Assembly: GCA_025529335.1 (NCBI GenBank)
Contig: JAMYHX010000180.1
Coordinates: 1-64,000 of the forward strand
DNA: 64,000 bases
Direction of reading: 5' to 3'
Source of the DNA: Rhizopus sp. PT2906
Lineage: Eukaryota; Mucoromycota; Mucoromycetes; Mucorales; Rhizopodaceae
Below, piece by piece: positions 46,967-58,744 of this stretch. A program made the translations under genes and the position numbers. Numbering within the stretch: the first letter of the stretch is position 1; the number at the start of each line of letters is the position of its first letter. The notes beneath the pieces are model-generated. The model did no database searches and was not told the DNA's origin. It worked only from the letters and a program-made list of their open reading frames with translations.

Positions 46967-47575
46967 ATGGATTTTCGTATTGTTGTTGCAGCTGATGGGT
47001 CAAGCGGGTCAAAAAAAGCAATAGAATATGCAGCAGATCTATATTCACGATGTGCATGCTCATGCAAGATTGAAGTTCTTTATTGTGTTGGTATTAATCC
47101 TCCCAAGGGGACTACTGCCTTGCATTTATTGTAAGTTTATGATTAAAAAAAAAGGAAGGGAATACATATTTACAACCTTTAAGGAGTGGCTTGGATCGCA
47201 TTAATAACATTGAAATAAAACAAGAAGCCATGGAGGAAGTGGCTGAATTAAAAAAGTTCATCACACAATTTAATATAAAGGCAAGTTTTTTCATAAATGA
47301 AGGGGGGAGTAATTAATAACAATAAAATAGAATATTGAATTTATCACAAAGGAAGGATCATCTCATGTAGGAAGTATTATTGAAGAATATATTAATCAAA
47401 ATCCACCCAATATGTTAGTATTAGGATCTTCCAACAAAGAAGGGCTTGAAAAGTAAGTGGTTATAGTAATATTATATAATTGCTAAGGGCTTTTTTTAGA
47501 TTCATTTTGGGCTCAGTAAGTGATTACTGTCTACATCATTGTCAGTGCCCTGTTACGATTATTAAGAGCAAGTAA
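46967..47575 (+). CDS. Universal stress protein (UspA-type)
   Basis: Four exons, 46967-47130, 47184-47280, 47331-47452 and 47500-47575; 152 residues, one Usp domain. It starts MDFRIVVAADGSSGSKKAIE, the usual first strand and loop, and ends with the nucleotide-binding stretch MLVLGSSNKEGLEKFILGSV, then SDYCLHHCQCPVTIIKSK. The G-x2-G-x9-G-S pattern is nearly complete (LGSSNKEG... FILGSVS), so ATP binding is plausible. Intron 2 uses a GC donor (AAG/gcaagt, 47281), the rare but accepted GC-AG class. Role in stress responses is inferred from the family. Confidence 0.9.
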
Positions 47576-47729
47576 GCTCTGGTTGCAGTTACACATAATA
47601 TTTCTAAAAATATAAGGGGTTTTATCCTAAAATGGAGTGTCCAGACTTTGTTTTGAAACCCGGCGTAAAAGTTATAATAGTCGAAATTTTTGTTTTTCTT
47701 TCTTCTTTACATCTTTTTCATACAAAAGA

Positions 47730-49046
47730 ATGACTAAATTGACATCTTCATCAATAACAAATCAATCAAGGATGAAGAATTGGATCAGTCTTCCTGTCAT
47801 TGTTCTATTCTTTGTTGTATTCTTTTTCATCTCTTCCTTAAGAATTAAAATAATTTATACTACAACTACTATTACTACAACAACAGCATCAACAATACCA
47901 TCAACAGGAGATGAACAAGGTACATAATACGGTTTATTACCTATTGTATATATATATGTGTGTATATATATATATATTGATCACCTTATAGTCTTATTGG
48001 AAAACAAAGAGGCTGAGCCGCTTGCTAAACATGTTACAAAACCTTATCCCAAGCCAAATTCTTATCCATTCACGATTGTTACAGCATCAAGTGCAAATCA
48101 TCTCTGTTCATTAGAAAACTTTTTATATTCTTTATATGATTTACGTTCACAATTCAAGCCAAATGAATTTCCTCGTATTGTTGTTTACAATATCGGAATG
48201 AACAGAACTCAACTACCTATCCTTGATCAGTTTGTCGAAACTGGTCTTGTAGATGATCTCGTCACATTTGATTATTTCAAATACCCACGCTTTTGGGATG
48301 TCGCTATCAACGCTGGTGAATATGCCTGGAAGACTGGTATTGTGCATGAGGCAAGCGAGAAATATGCTGAGAATGGTATCCTTGTGTGGCTGGATGCTGG
48401 CAATATTGTCACACCTGAATTCATTAAATCAATTCCGACAGTCATTCGCAAAGGCGGGGGGTTCTGGTCACCCAGATCTTCCAAAGCTATGAAGGACTGG
48501 ACTCATCCTGGTATGTATGAATATTTCAACGCAGACCCGAAAGCCTATGCACGTAACGCAAACTGTAATGGTGCTGCTATTGGTTTTGATGTGTCTAATA
48601 AGAATGTGATGAAGCAGCTGATTGAGCCTTGGTATCAATGTGGACTAGATAAGAACTGTATTGCTCCACCTGGTTCTTCAAGAGAAAATCATAGACAAGA
48701 TCAAGCTGCTCTTACATTTTTAGCCTACAGGGCTGGTTTTAGCTGTATGAAATCACCTAATTACTACAAGTTACAGACTCATAGAGATCACTCTTGTCGA
48801 TCCGAATTAATGGCATTAGATCTTCAGGAGAAACTGAATCATCCTAGCTCCATAGGTAAGTGTTTTCTTTTTATTAATATTGTTACAATGACCTTAACCA
48901 ATACTTTTATAGATTACCCCAAATGGTATGGAAGCAATACTTTACAATTATATCATCATCCTGAATGGAGATATCCAGAAGACAAAGTACCCGAGCAACT
49001 GAAAAGGATTTTGAACCCACCATCAACAGACCAATTAGTTGCTTAG
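47730..49046 (+). CDS. Type II membrane glycosyltransferase-like protein (DUF1647-like)
   Basis: Three exons, 47730-47919, 47992-48855 and 48913-49046; 395 residues. Cytosolic tail, one anchor (WISLPVIVLFFVVFFFISSL, about 17-36) and a Thr-rich stem lead to a lumenal domain. It has FTIVTASSANHLCSLENFLY, PRIVVYNIGMN, GILVWLDAGNIV (a D-x-G or D-x-D-like site) and FWSPRSSKAMKDWTHPGMYE. Later NCNGAAIGFD and RQDQAALTFLAYRAGFSC. This pattern recalls the DUF1647 family of putative GT-A glycosyltransferases in fungi and animals. Probably Golgi. Intron 1 contains alternating TA/TG repeats (47947-47978). Tandem to the universal-stress gene, 154 bp apart. Confidence 0.82.
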
Positions 49047-49164
49047 TAGCAGCATATATCTTGTAAATAAATAAACATTCAAATGTCAGATACAAATTCA
49101 TCTTCCGCCTGTAGCTTTTTTTTTCTGTTTATGCGCAGTTACTTTTTATTATTTTCTTTCCTAC

Positions 49165-50267
49165 ATGTCAACTACCACTGTTCGTAAAAGTACAAGAATA
49201 GCTAAAAAGGTTACAATTAGCTATAAAGAGAAAAAGATTTCCAAACCAAAGAGGAAGCAGTAGTTATTCAAGAGTGTGTTTGAATGATTTGTATTAATGA
49301 ATGCTTCTGCAGGATTCGAGCAGCAGCTACCAACAAAAAGCAGAAAACAGATAAATCAGCTACTGTTTCTACTACTACTACTACTGTAATCAGTACCACT
49401 GTTCAAGATGCATTCAAGGTTAATATCTCTAAAGTGTTTTTAATCAAAATATTCTAATTCTTGTTAGGCTTCTGAGTATACGCAATATGATTTATTGAGA
49501 AAGTTTGAAGTGTCAAAGGCAGTAGAGCATATAAAACTACATGATCCTAAATTAGGTGCTTATCTCACAAAGGAAGCCATTGCCGACTTTAAGCTTCGGC
49601 TAGAGAATGCAGATGGATCCAATCCTTTTCGATCATTGACACGATCTATTGTATACCAACAAATTCATGGTAAAGCCGCTGCTTCAATCTATAACAAGTT
49701 CTTGAAACTGTTTGATGATACTTTTCCTACACCTAGTCAAGTACTTGCAAAGACAGTAGAAGAATTGAGGTCTGCTGGATTATCTGCCCGAAAGGTATTA
49801 TGCTTCGTAATTGCTTACATGTTTTTAATGCTGACATATACTTCATATAGGCGGATTCGATTAGAGACCTCGCCGAAAAGTTTAATAAAAATCTAATTAC
49901 TCCTGAACACTTTGACAAAATGTCAGATCAGGAAATATCTGCACAATTGTGCACTGTGAAGGGTATTGGTCAGGTACATATGTCACTATTTATTTCACGC
50001 AATGGTTGTACTTATAGTATTCGATAGTGGACTGCAGATATGTTTTTAATGTTTAACTTGCATCACCCAGATGTCCTTCCGGTTGGCGACTTGGCTATTA
50101 GAAAAGGAATTGCCAAACATTTTGGGCTGACTATGCCATCAGATGCTACGAAGAATAAAATGTTCCCTACTTTGGAACAAATGGAAGAGTTGACACATAT
50201 TTGGAGACCATATCGCTCGTTATGTTCTTGGTTATTGTGGAGAATATCTGATATCTCGACTGTATAA
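49165..50267 (+). CDS. mag1: DNA-3-methyladenine glycosylase II (AlkA/Mag1, HhH-GPD)
   Basis: Base-excision repair enzyme that removes alkylated purines; nuclear. Five exons, 49165-49259, 49313-49418, 49468-49794, 49851-49973 and 50028-50267; 296 residues. The N-terminus is basic and Thr-rich (STTTVRKSTRIAKKV; TTTTTTVISTT), a possible nuclear signal. The catalytic domain starts near VEHIKLHDPKLG; LTRSIVYQQIHGKAAASIYN is the usual helix. The helix-hairpin-helix is VKGIGQWTADMFLMF at 211-225 (hairpin KGIGQ split by intron 4). The catalytic Asp is residue 238 in LPVGDLAIRKG. The C-terminal IWRPYRSLCSWLLWR is also diagnostic. All catalytic parts are present. Confidence 0.94.
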
Positions 50268-51089
50268 ATAAATAATGGTCTTGCTCAGCCAAATTTATAG
50301 TAACCAACGTACAAATTTAAAGTGTATTTCCACAAAAAATATGAGAACAGAGATTCACATTGAGGGATTAAAGTGCAAAAGCAGTTGATAGTCAAATCGG
50401 ATATGCGTATTGCTCGTTTTATTTAAGCCTCGGCTTAATGTTGATTAAAGTAAAATGACGAACCAAAAAATTACCAACGAGGATTCTAGAAGAATTAATG
50501 CCACATTATAGAATATAATAAAAAGACCACTGGCTATGAACAAAGAAGTAAGTATAACAATCAACAAAATACTTTAGATGATTTTATGCTCTAAATCTTT
50601 TGCTGTCTGCCAAGACATCCTAAGTCTATAATCGTAACCAATCATTTTGCATGTTGAGTCAAATCAAAAAATTAAGCTTTTATTATTATAGATGACGATG
50701 GTGATGATATTGATAATTATTATGCTTTTAAACAACATATTTAAAGAGTAAAGGAGTATATTGATACATGGTAATGAATGATAAAGAAATGATGCTTAAT
50801 ACAATAGTGTCTATATCATAATTGTTAGTATTATCCTATAAAACAGAATATTTTATATATAAAAAACATTACTAAATAATGCCTTCTCCCATGGTTCCAA
50901 CATGTATAAAGCGGTTTGGAGTTCGTATTGATAAAGCTTGGTCGACAGGAAGCTGGAAACACTCTTAGATCCCATTACGTTCTTTTGGTTGGGGTAATAA
51001 TAAAAAAAAAATTCAGGAAAAAAAAGCAAACCAAAGGAATGTAAAAGGTTACTTCTTTTGTAAGATGATCTGAACCTTAATTGCTTCCA
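50268..51089. other. Intergenic stretch between mag1 and LINE remnant
   Basis: About 820 bp, AT-rich, no gene seen. Repeated ATAATTATTATG-like words only. A-runs at 51002-51010. Confidence 0.35.
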
Positions 51090-53540
51090 ATCAGACTTGG
51101 ACAGCTAAACCTACAAAAAGGCAACTTACAGACATCTTTTTAAAGCATGGTTCTTCCACTTCCCGATACTCTTGGGTTAATGCCACCAAACATTGCATCT
51201 ATATCACCCAATATTATTCCAAGTGCCCCTCCAGTACTCTCCACACAGATACTAATGTTGTCAACTCTCAACAACCAGTCGCAACTCGTACCTCTGCCGC
51301 AATCGCTTCACTTCCATTCACAACCAAAGCATCTCTCAAAGGGATCTCTACTGTTCGAAAGAAAATCTCTTTGTACTGATCCTTTGACTCTGCCAATGAA
51401 ACAACTCAGTCGACTTATTCAATTCATCGAACGGGTACCACTGATCACTCTGTATTTTATCGCATTCCACACCATCTCAAGAATCTCAAAGTTCCTTTCA
51501 GCATCGCCCTCAGCGAAAAGTTTCTTTTCGGTGTAGGATTAGGCTTTACCACCCATGAAGACGTCTAAGGCACAGTCATTGAAGTCACTCTCATTTCTGC
51601 TGAACACTGCAAACTGAGAGTAAATTTAACTAAGATTCCTATAATGCCTATTGAGCAGTTAAGAGATAAGCTGTTGAATAACTTCGTCCGGTACGGTATA
51701 GTTAAAGAGTTAATTATTTATCTTGATGATTGGGCCCAACGTTGGTTTTCCGGTAATGAGTGCATTTACCTGGAAAGACCGCCTAGCTCTGGAATTAAGT
51801 TTGATCCTTTGACATATATCTCTTGATGGTGACCATTCCTGCTTGGGTACGTGGCCCAAAATGGACAAACATTGCATTTATTGTAAGGCCATGGGCCACA
51901 TTAAGAATGGCTGTCCTTCACTTCCAACTGAAACGCGTACCTGCTTCGTATGCCATAGCCGTGATCACATTGCTCGTAATTGCCCTAAGGTTACAAACCC
52001 TAATCAGGCAACCTCCAAACGCCGTCGACCTATCCCTGTCGACAGTAGTTATGGAACATCTGTCACTGGTCTTTCTCGCCCAGTTGAAACACTATCGTCC
52101 ACTACTCCACCAACTTTCTTTCGTACCAGTACTACATGAAATTCCAGCGACCTTTGAGGAACTGATCTCTGCACCTGCCCCCAAGCATCTAACCGCAGTC
52201 CCGATGCCTAGTGAAGACTCCTCAGTAGACCTTGTCTTTGTCCCTACTCCCGTGCCTTGCACTCCCAGCGATCATTTTCAATCCACGGCCGCGTGACAGT
52301 TCTGAACACGCTGTTGTTTTCCAAACTCTAGCATGTTCTGTGTGTCTTGCCATTGGCTTCTGCACAACTCCAACGGTTCTGGGGAGTCTCCAGTGCCTTT
52401 CTCAATGGCTATCGCTTTCCAAAGATCAGCTTTGCGATTCTGTCTCTCCTAAGGGAGCATGGTGGTGTAGGGGCATTAGATCCCCACGTCCAACAAATGA
52501 TATTACAGTGGCGTTGGTGCTTCTGCTTCTTACCAATGGATCTCATACTACGCGGTCCCTACGTTGCCTCCCTTACCTTGAGCATATCCTTTCTGGCATC
52601 AGCGGCTATCCTAGCAGCTATATATGGCCGATACTGTTCCCTTCTCTTAGGTCTCGCCTTCTCCAACTTGTGAATAGCCCATTCAAGCTGCTCTTCCAAG
52701 CTTTCGATGAACTATTATCATTATCTGTTTTGGAGCGCCTGGATGCAAAGACCTTTTTGGCCATGCCAGTCCATTTGCCTTAATAAGTCCCACTGACAGC
52801 CCTCCTCAATGCTATACGCCCAATATTCTGCAAACACTGTCTCCTGCTAATCCAGGGCTACGCAAGCTTTTTGATCAGTGATATTATCGTCCATGATTCT
52901 CAGAACGTCAACCTTCGTCTGCAGACAGCTAGCGAATATCCCCGGTTTTGACGGCTTTGTCGTAAGATTATTGTTTTACTCCTCCAAGAGCAAAGTCTAT
53001 TGTCTCCTGTTTTCCTGCCTCTGTACACCCCGGGAGCGCTTCTACACTTGACCTAGACGCAGCTACTATGGATTTGACATCTCTTTGCCGGCCCAGTGTT
53101 TCTACAGTGAGCGATTTTGGCCCTCTTATTCGTTATCAGTCTTACCATAAGTATTTACTGCCACACCAAAGCTTGGAACGGAAACAATACGAACCTGCCG
53201 TGGCTTCTCCATCGTGGATATCCTTTTGGCGACTACCGCTCCTTCCAACAGCGCAAAATACGTGGTATCGATTGCTACATCGAACAGTTCCTTGCAAATA
53301 ATGCCTACATCTCCTCATTCCAAATCAACATCCTTCCGCGTCGTGTTCATTCTGTGGTTTCGCTGACGAAACTATATCCCATTTTCTCTTCAGTTGTTCT
53401 CATAAAGCTGCGCTATGAACAATGGCTCTCCATAAGTTCTTTCCTGGATTCTCATGCTCGCTTCCTCAAATTGAACAGTCAATGTTAACCATTGCAGTAT
53501 CTCCTATTAGAAACATTTGCGATACTCTTACTGCAAGGTA
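51090..53540 (+). mobile_element. LINE-like (non-LTR) retrotransposon remnant with internal deletion
   Basis: First part, 51090-52140, is an ORF1-like protein broken by stops: KVPFSIALSEKFLFGVGLGF, KIPIMPIEQLRDKLLNNFVR and FGIV-like text, then two CCHC knuckles (CIYCKAMGHIKNGC; CFVCHSRDHIARNC). Around 52150-52350 the sequence jumps directly to the C-terminal part of an ORF2-like polyprotein: HGGVGALDPHVQQMILQWRW. It continues with NTWYRLLHRTVPCK and the zinc-binding end CSFCGFADETISHFLFSCSH (53330-53410). Endonuclease and the catalytic RT core are missing, so about half the element is deleted. Higher GC than its neighbourhood. Dead by stops and deletion. Confidence 0.8.
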
Positions 53541-55126
53541 TTGTAACTGTTGCTAAAACGGGCCAAAAGACTGTCTATATCTTTGATATAGGGTACATTG
53601 TATTGGTTCAGGGGCTAATTTCACTTTACAAATCTTTATGTTTGCATTGTTTTTGAAAAGATAGCAGCTAGGAAGAGTATTTTCTAAGCTAACAAATGGG
53701 CAAATTAATACCTCTTTTTCTACTTTGGAGAGTCAAAAGTAAATAATATCAAATTAATGGCGTGCTATGTGGTTATTATTTTCACTTATAAAAGTATCAT
53801 TGTGTTCCAAGGCAATTATTAATCGTCTTTTAACTGATTTCTGGAAAGTTGTGATAATCATATAATCGTCGTATGCATACCATTTGATGTCCAATAATGG
53901 CCATAGCTTTTTTTCAAGGGTTTATTGAAAATAAACATCCAGTGTGCACGCCAGATGCACCAGAAGATGCAACCGACAATGCTTTCATTAGAGAAAGCAA
54001 AAGGTTTTGAGGGAAAAATTGTGAATGAAGCAGTGATTGCTTAACCGTATTAATTGTTAAAGTCAATTCACCAAAGAGTGATGCCAAACTCGAGCCCACA
54101 TTTCGAATTTTTGTGGCATAACAAGATAAAATAAACCTTTTTTCGGTGTTTTTACTCTGTAAGCAAATGCATCTTACTTTTTGTCCAAGTTGTAGCCTCT
54201 TTTTTCCACTGCTTACACTCATACCAAAGCACCAAATGCACTAATAGTTTTAAAAGTGTTCAAGATTAGAATAGGCTTAATTCTGTTATAAAATGCGACT
54301 GGGCTGAATACTTTCACACGACACAGGTAATTCAAAGATATGTGGATTCTTACGATTCTATATTTCAGATTGTAAAATACCGTGATTATAGATAGAGTTG
54401 AGCTTGACTGTCTAATCGTAGAGGCAAGATGCTTCAAGAGTTATTTATGTAGTGAAGATAAAGCAACTTGTTTAATCAACCTGTTGAGCATCCTGTTGTT
54501 TTAGCATATAATAACTTGTAGGATTATGTATAGACACAATCCGTCCAATTATTGAACTGAACAGAACTTGATTATTAGTTGCGCCAAAAAAAAATACAAT
54601 ACTTGCATATCAAGCTTGTTTACCTCCCCCTCATCCTCAAGAGGAACCTAGTGTAATTTTCATTGTATTAAAGTCAACTCATGTGTAACATTGTCATATG
54701 AAAGTAAAAATTTAATGAAAAGGTGAACCATAAAACAATAAAGGATGTAACCTTCCAAAATAGTTCATATTGTCAGAGTCTTTTTTTTATAACCTTACAA
54801 GTACTTTGGCATTGGAGATGAAGTCAGATAGATACATCTGCTGTGTGAGTTTTTCTAAAGTCACTAATCTGTTACTATGGTAATATGTATAGTGAATAAA
54901 CTCTGTATTTGTTTATTTTGATACTGTCATGTCCCCTGTTGCATTGCCTATTTCAGATAGGCTCTCCCTTAATGGCTATTTTATTTTTACCAAAAAAAAA
55001 TTATTGTACGGATGCACAACAAAAAAGGGAACAATACATACGCTCTGGTTAACAAATCAGATCAATAAAAAGCCCAAAAGCTCCTTCCTCCTTTCTCTCT
55101 TTTTTATCTTTTTCTCTCTCTTAGCC
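53541..55126. other. AT-rich stretch and promoter of the four-TM protein
   Basis: About 1.6 kb. The minus frames at 53914-54222 (102 codons) and 54219-54437 have no recognisable family and no splice support. From 54929 a frame is open into the gene at 55127, but its content (poly-A-derived Lys runs, CT-rich stretch) looks like 5' UTR. The CT-rich 55083-55120 is typical of a fungal promoter. Confidence 0.4.
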
Positions 55127-57016
55127 ATGTCGGAATCGAACAAGGAGCAATCGACTTCTTCATTCACGGGGGAATACAACTTCCGGTTCTATGTTCGTCT
55201 TCATCTTTGTTGGATACTTGCCATAATTGCCATCTTTCTAGGACAAGCATGGTGGCTGATCCCTCTTCCTGGCGATTCACTCCTTCCTCCGTATCGAACC
55301 TACCCAGCTAGTGTCCTAAAAGCCTTTTTTGAAGGACTTGCAGCTATCTTGGCGGCACGATCTTTAGTTGTAGCTTTAATCAAGGTGTTTACCAACGGAA
55401 TCTATCCTGATTCAGTCATCAGATTCCAATCGGCTGGTGGAATAGAGGCTATCTACAGTGGCATTCGATATAGATCTGGTTTCCGATATATTATCATTGC
55501 TTCGCTCATTCCTGTAGCTTGTCTATTGGGTAATCTTTTGCAAGCCGAATTTCAATCATCTACTACCATCTTTTACCATCTTGAAGAAAGTAGTCTCGGT
55601 ATGAATGCTGTTCAGTGTCAGCATACTACTGAAAGCCAATATAGTTTGGCATCTACCGCTTATTCAAAAGGTATGATCTCCAATTCGCTTTCTGACGCAT
55701 CTTCCATCATCAGCGGATTTAATCAGTCAACGGCGACCTCCCTTTCTAATTTTGGCGTGTCCCTGGTTTCTGCAAGCTTTACTCCTGTTTCAAACATTTC
55801 AGTGCAAGCTCCCCACCAAACCATTTTTATGAAAAGACATCATGAGCCCTGTCATGATGAGGATGACGGGGCAGCTAGTGGTAATACAGCGGATAGTTCA
55901 TCAAACAGCACTGCTTCCACAAATGGTCAGTCTAATAATAGCTCTGGTTCAACTACTCCGCTTGCTGGGCAAACACCTACTGCCTCTGCTAACGTGCCGT
56001 CGTCATCTGCAATCAACGGTACTCCTGCATCTGCATCCATTACAACAAATGATGGCAACAACAGCAATAATAACAGTAATTTGGCTTCTAGCAGTCAAAA
56101 CCAAGGGGGTTCCAGTGCAACGACAGCTTCCATGACTGCATCACAGCAGCAACAACAGCAGAGCAACACGACTTTAATATACGTCGATGGTGAACCTATT
56201 ACCAACCTTGCTACACAACTACAGTACCTACAAACGCTTAAACGCATACCTTTAAGCAGCACCGGTTTCAATGGAAGCGCTGATCTCTACGTCTTGCGAC
56301 ATACATCAGTCGAACATGGCGAAGCAATCGTTATTGTATCTAATCCTCCTGATGCTGTCAAGCCCGCTGGTTTTTACATTACTGCAAGATCTACCAACTA
56401 CACCTGCTTCTCGGGAACAGTAAAACAATGTAGTGAGCATAGTGCAGTCACTTCAAATGCAGACAATAAAGTAGTTGCAGACGCTGTGGCTGAAGCCATG
56501 AGAAGTAACGTTGGACTATATGGCTCCGCAGGCATGGTGTCCGACGTACTCAATGGACACTACCAAAACGATACTAAACTTGTGGACGCCTTATTTACTA
56601 ATCCTCTGTGTTCAGACTATGATACCTATCCTGTGAAAGGAAACGTTATTTATCCTTATACAAGAGCCACATGGTCTATTCTGGCAATTATCTGGGCTAT
56701 TCTCTTGATTATCATTTGGGCTATTGGTGCTTATTTAATTGGCTATACAATTGAAGTTTTTTGCCATTTGGCACAATACGGAAATCTGTTACCTCAAATC
56801 ATCAGTAATTCGGCCATTTTTGTTGATGAACAAAGGGGGGAAGTAGTCAAGCAGGAGATGTTCCTTAATTGGGAAAAGGTTGAACTTATTGCCTACAAGG
56901 AAAGCTCTGTGGAGATAGAAGTAGATCCACCACAGCCAGAAGAACAACAACACACGCATGATCATCCTGACCATAATCATGGTTATGTTGTGACGACAGA
57001 AGAACTTCCAGCATAA
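55127..57016 (+). CDS. Intronless four-TM protein with large Ser/Thr/Asn-rich ectodomain
   Basis: 629 residues from MSESNKEQSTSSFTGEYNFR. Three hydrophobic spans near the start (WILAIIAIFLGQAWWLIPL; FFEGLAAILAARSLVVALI; FRYIIIASLIPVACLLGNL) precede a long lumenal or extracellular region, about residues 135-530. That region has many N-x-S/T sites and a Ser/Thr/Asn/Gln-rich stretch with a polyQ run (residues about 344-350), then an ordered part (LYVLRHTSVEHGEAIVIVSN). The fourth span is TWSILAIIWAILLIIIWAIG (about 529-548). The cytosolic tail ends with an acidic, His-rich motif (EEQQHTHDHPDHNHG). No family recognised; it might be a plasma-membrane sensor. Lack of introns is unusual among its neighbours. 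The upstream in-frame ATG at 54929 is rejected because of 5' UTR-like composition. Confidence 0.82.
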   Translation: MSESNKEQSTSSFTGEYNFRFYVRLHLCWILAIIAIFLGQAWWLIPLPGDSLLPPYRTYPASVLKAFFEGLAAILAARSLVVALIKVFTNGIYPDSVIRFQSAGGIEAIYSGIRYRSGFRYIIIASLIPVACLLGNLLQAEFQSSTTIFYHLEESSLGMNAVQCQHTTESQYSLASTAYSKGMISNSLSDASSIISGFNQSTATSLSNFGVSLVSASFTPVSNISVQAPHQTIFMKRHHEPCHDEDDGAASGNTADSSSNSTASTNGQSNNSSGSTTPLAGQTPTASANVPSSSAINGTPASASITTNDGNNSNNNSNLASSSQNQGGSSATTASMTASQQQQQQSNTTLIYVDGEPITNLATQLQYLQTLKRIPLSSTGFNGSADLYVLRHTSVEHGEAIVIVSNPPDAVKPAGFYITARSTNYTCFSGTVKQCSEHSAVTSNADNKVVADAVAEAMRSNVGLYGSAGMVSDVLNGHYQNDTKLVDALFTNPLCSDYDTYPVKGNVIYPYTRATWSILAIIWAILLIIIWAIGAYLIGYTIEVFCHLAQYGNLLPQIISNSAIFVDEQRGEVVKQEMFLNWEKVELIAYKESSVEIEVDPPQPEEQQHTHDHPDHNHGYVVTTEELPA

Positions 57017-57094
57017 ATGTATATTTAACTCTTTAATACTCTTTACTATTTTACATTATAAAAATTATGTCCCTAATTAATACAATAAACAAAC

Positions 57095-58618
57095 TTAATC
57101 TCTTGGATCGTTATAAACCCATAATCCACAGTCATCACAGTCTTGCTGTATTTCACATGAAGGTAAAGGGAACTCACTTGGCTTTTTAATAATATTTTCA
57201 ATCACATCCCCTATTCTATGGGTTGCCAAGTTTACTCTCCAACCATGGTCTTTGACTGTATCCCATATACAGACCTATATACCATTAGTAACTTGTATCC
57301 CTTTTCTTATTACTCACTTTTCCCGCATGACATCGTGATTCCATAGCATATCCTGCATAATAACAACCACTCATCGGCCCCTATAGATAAAACTATAAGC
57401 CCCCCTTTCTCTTTGGTGGGATAAAGTAAAAAAGCTTACTGTGCAAACTCCAATGAATAAAGGATCAGCCGTGTGACCAAAGTGCCAAATGGGTAAATCG
57501 GAAGCTCCAGGGGGTTGAGGCATATGTAATCGTCGAGAGGCCAAACGATCACCAGGGCTTTCAAAGGTGACGGTTGGCACACCAAATGTCTGGCCTACTA
57601 AGCTTGCAATCGCTCCACCAAGTGAATGACCTGTTAACCAAATGGTGGCATTTGGATATTTATCATTGACACTCATGTATATACGCTGCATATATAAATT
57701 GTTAATTGGTATAAATAGTATTAAATCTAGACTTACATTTGCATAGTCATAATACAGCTCAGATGATAACAGTTTTTTCTCTAGACACTGACTATCACAT
57801 GAGTATGTCTTTTCGCTGCATTCACAAATGCCCTTCCATGTACGATCCACTTTAGCACAGCAGCAAGAGAATAGCATATTATCCTAAATTGACGTTGGTA
57901 AGAGTAGATCGATTTAAGAGGGTAGCAGTGGGCTTACATTGAATTTATCTTGTTCGCCCGTAGGTTCGGTATTAAATATTGAGCCACTTGTTCCTTTGAA
58001 GCCTATGATTAATAGAGAATTATCTGCATTCCCAAAGACATGGCCTCTCAATCCTTTATCTTCCCAACCAAATGTTGAATTCTGTATAGTTCGAATGATG
58101 TGGTTATTTCTTTCTCACAGTATGTTGAATAAAGAGAAAAAAAGACTTACAATTCCCCACTCGGAATCCAAATCGTACCACTGGCCGTTGCTTCCAACCT
58201 CAATGTATGCATCAAAGGACATCATTGATAGGGTCAGAATGGTATTATGATCTTTAATATTGGGCATCATGTAGAACGATGGTTCCAGATCTACTGGTTC
58301 GTTGAACAATCTCAGCAGCTTTGCATGCCTGTTTATCTTTTTAGGTTTAAAGGTAATCCCTGGAACTGATTTCACAGTATAGTTTGTTGAAGCCATAACA
58401 TATTGCTCATTGTGTTGAGGCATGTCCAAGTATAGAATGTTGTTTGTATCTGGATCTAGACGATACACTTTCTTCAGTTCAAGTCGATCTACATGGCTGT
58501 TTCCGGAAAGTAGTTGTTGTTCCTGACTCGGTTGCCATTGCTTCAATATGTAATTTTGAGAAACAATAATAAATAAGAATATGGTGCCAAGTACTGCTTT
58601 AAGAAAGACTACGGGCAT
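57095..58618 (-). CDS. atg15: Atg15-type autophagic lipase
   Basis: Vacuolar lipase that breaks down autophagic bodies and multivesicular membranes. Six exons, 58618-58151, 58081-57938, 57883-57737, 57685-57440, 57380-57318 and 57274-57095; 415 residues. An N-terminal anchor (VVFLKAVLGTIFLFIIVS) makes it a type II protein that reaches the vacuole via the MVB route. The class-3 lipase core has LLIIGFKGTSGS, then IWLTGHSLGGAIASLVGQTF with the nucleophile Ser at about 274 and TVTFESPGDRLASRRL. Atg15-specific text is PIWHFGHTADPLF, GCYYAGYAMESRCHAGK and WDTVKDHGWRVNLATHRIGD. Cys-rich insertion (CCCAKVDRTWKGICECSEKT) is also seen in the family. Fully open. Confidence 0.95.
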
Positions 58619-58744
58619 AGGCAGTGTTTTGCGTTTGAAAATACAAAGATTTGGGATTTGAAATAAAGCAGAATAAAAGATGCTGAATAAAATTTGCAGG
58701 TGAGAAAATAGGCCAATGCTACGGGAGCTACTTATGTTGTCACT

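Noticed and set aside
46785..47130. CRISPR arrays, operons or a biosynthetic gene cluster anywhere in the window
   Set aside because: No spaced direct repeats, no polycistronic spacing and no core biosynthetic enzymes; neighbouring genes have unrelated functions.
53914..54437. Minus-strand frames of 102 and 72 codons
   Set aside because: No family, no in-phase splice joining them and no coding context; left as intergenic.
54929..55126. N-terminal extension of 66 codons to the four-TM protein
   Set aside because: The extension is made of A-run lysines and a CT-rich promoter-like stretch; the ATG at 55127 directly precedes normal protein sequence.
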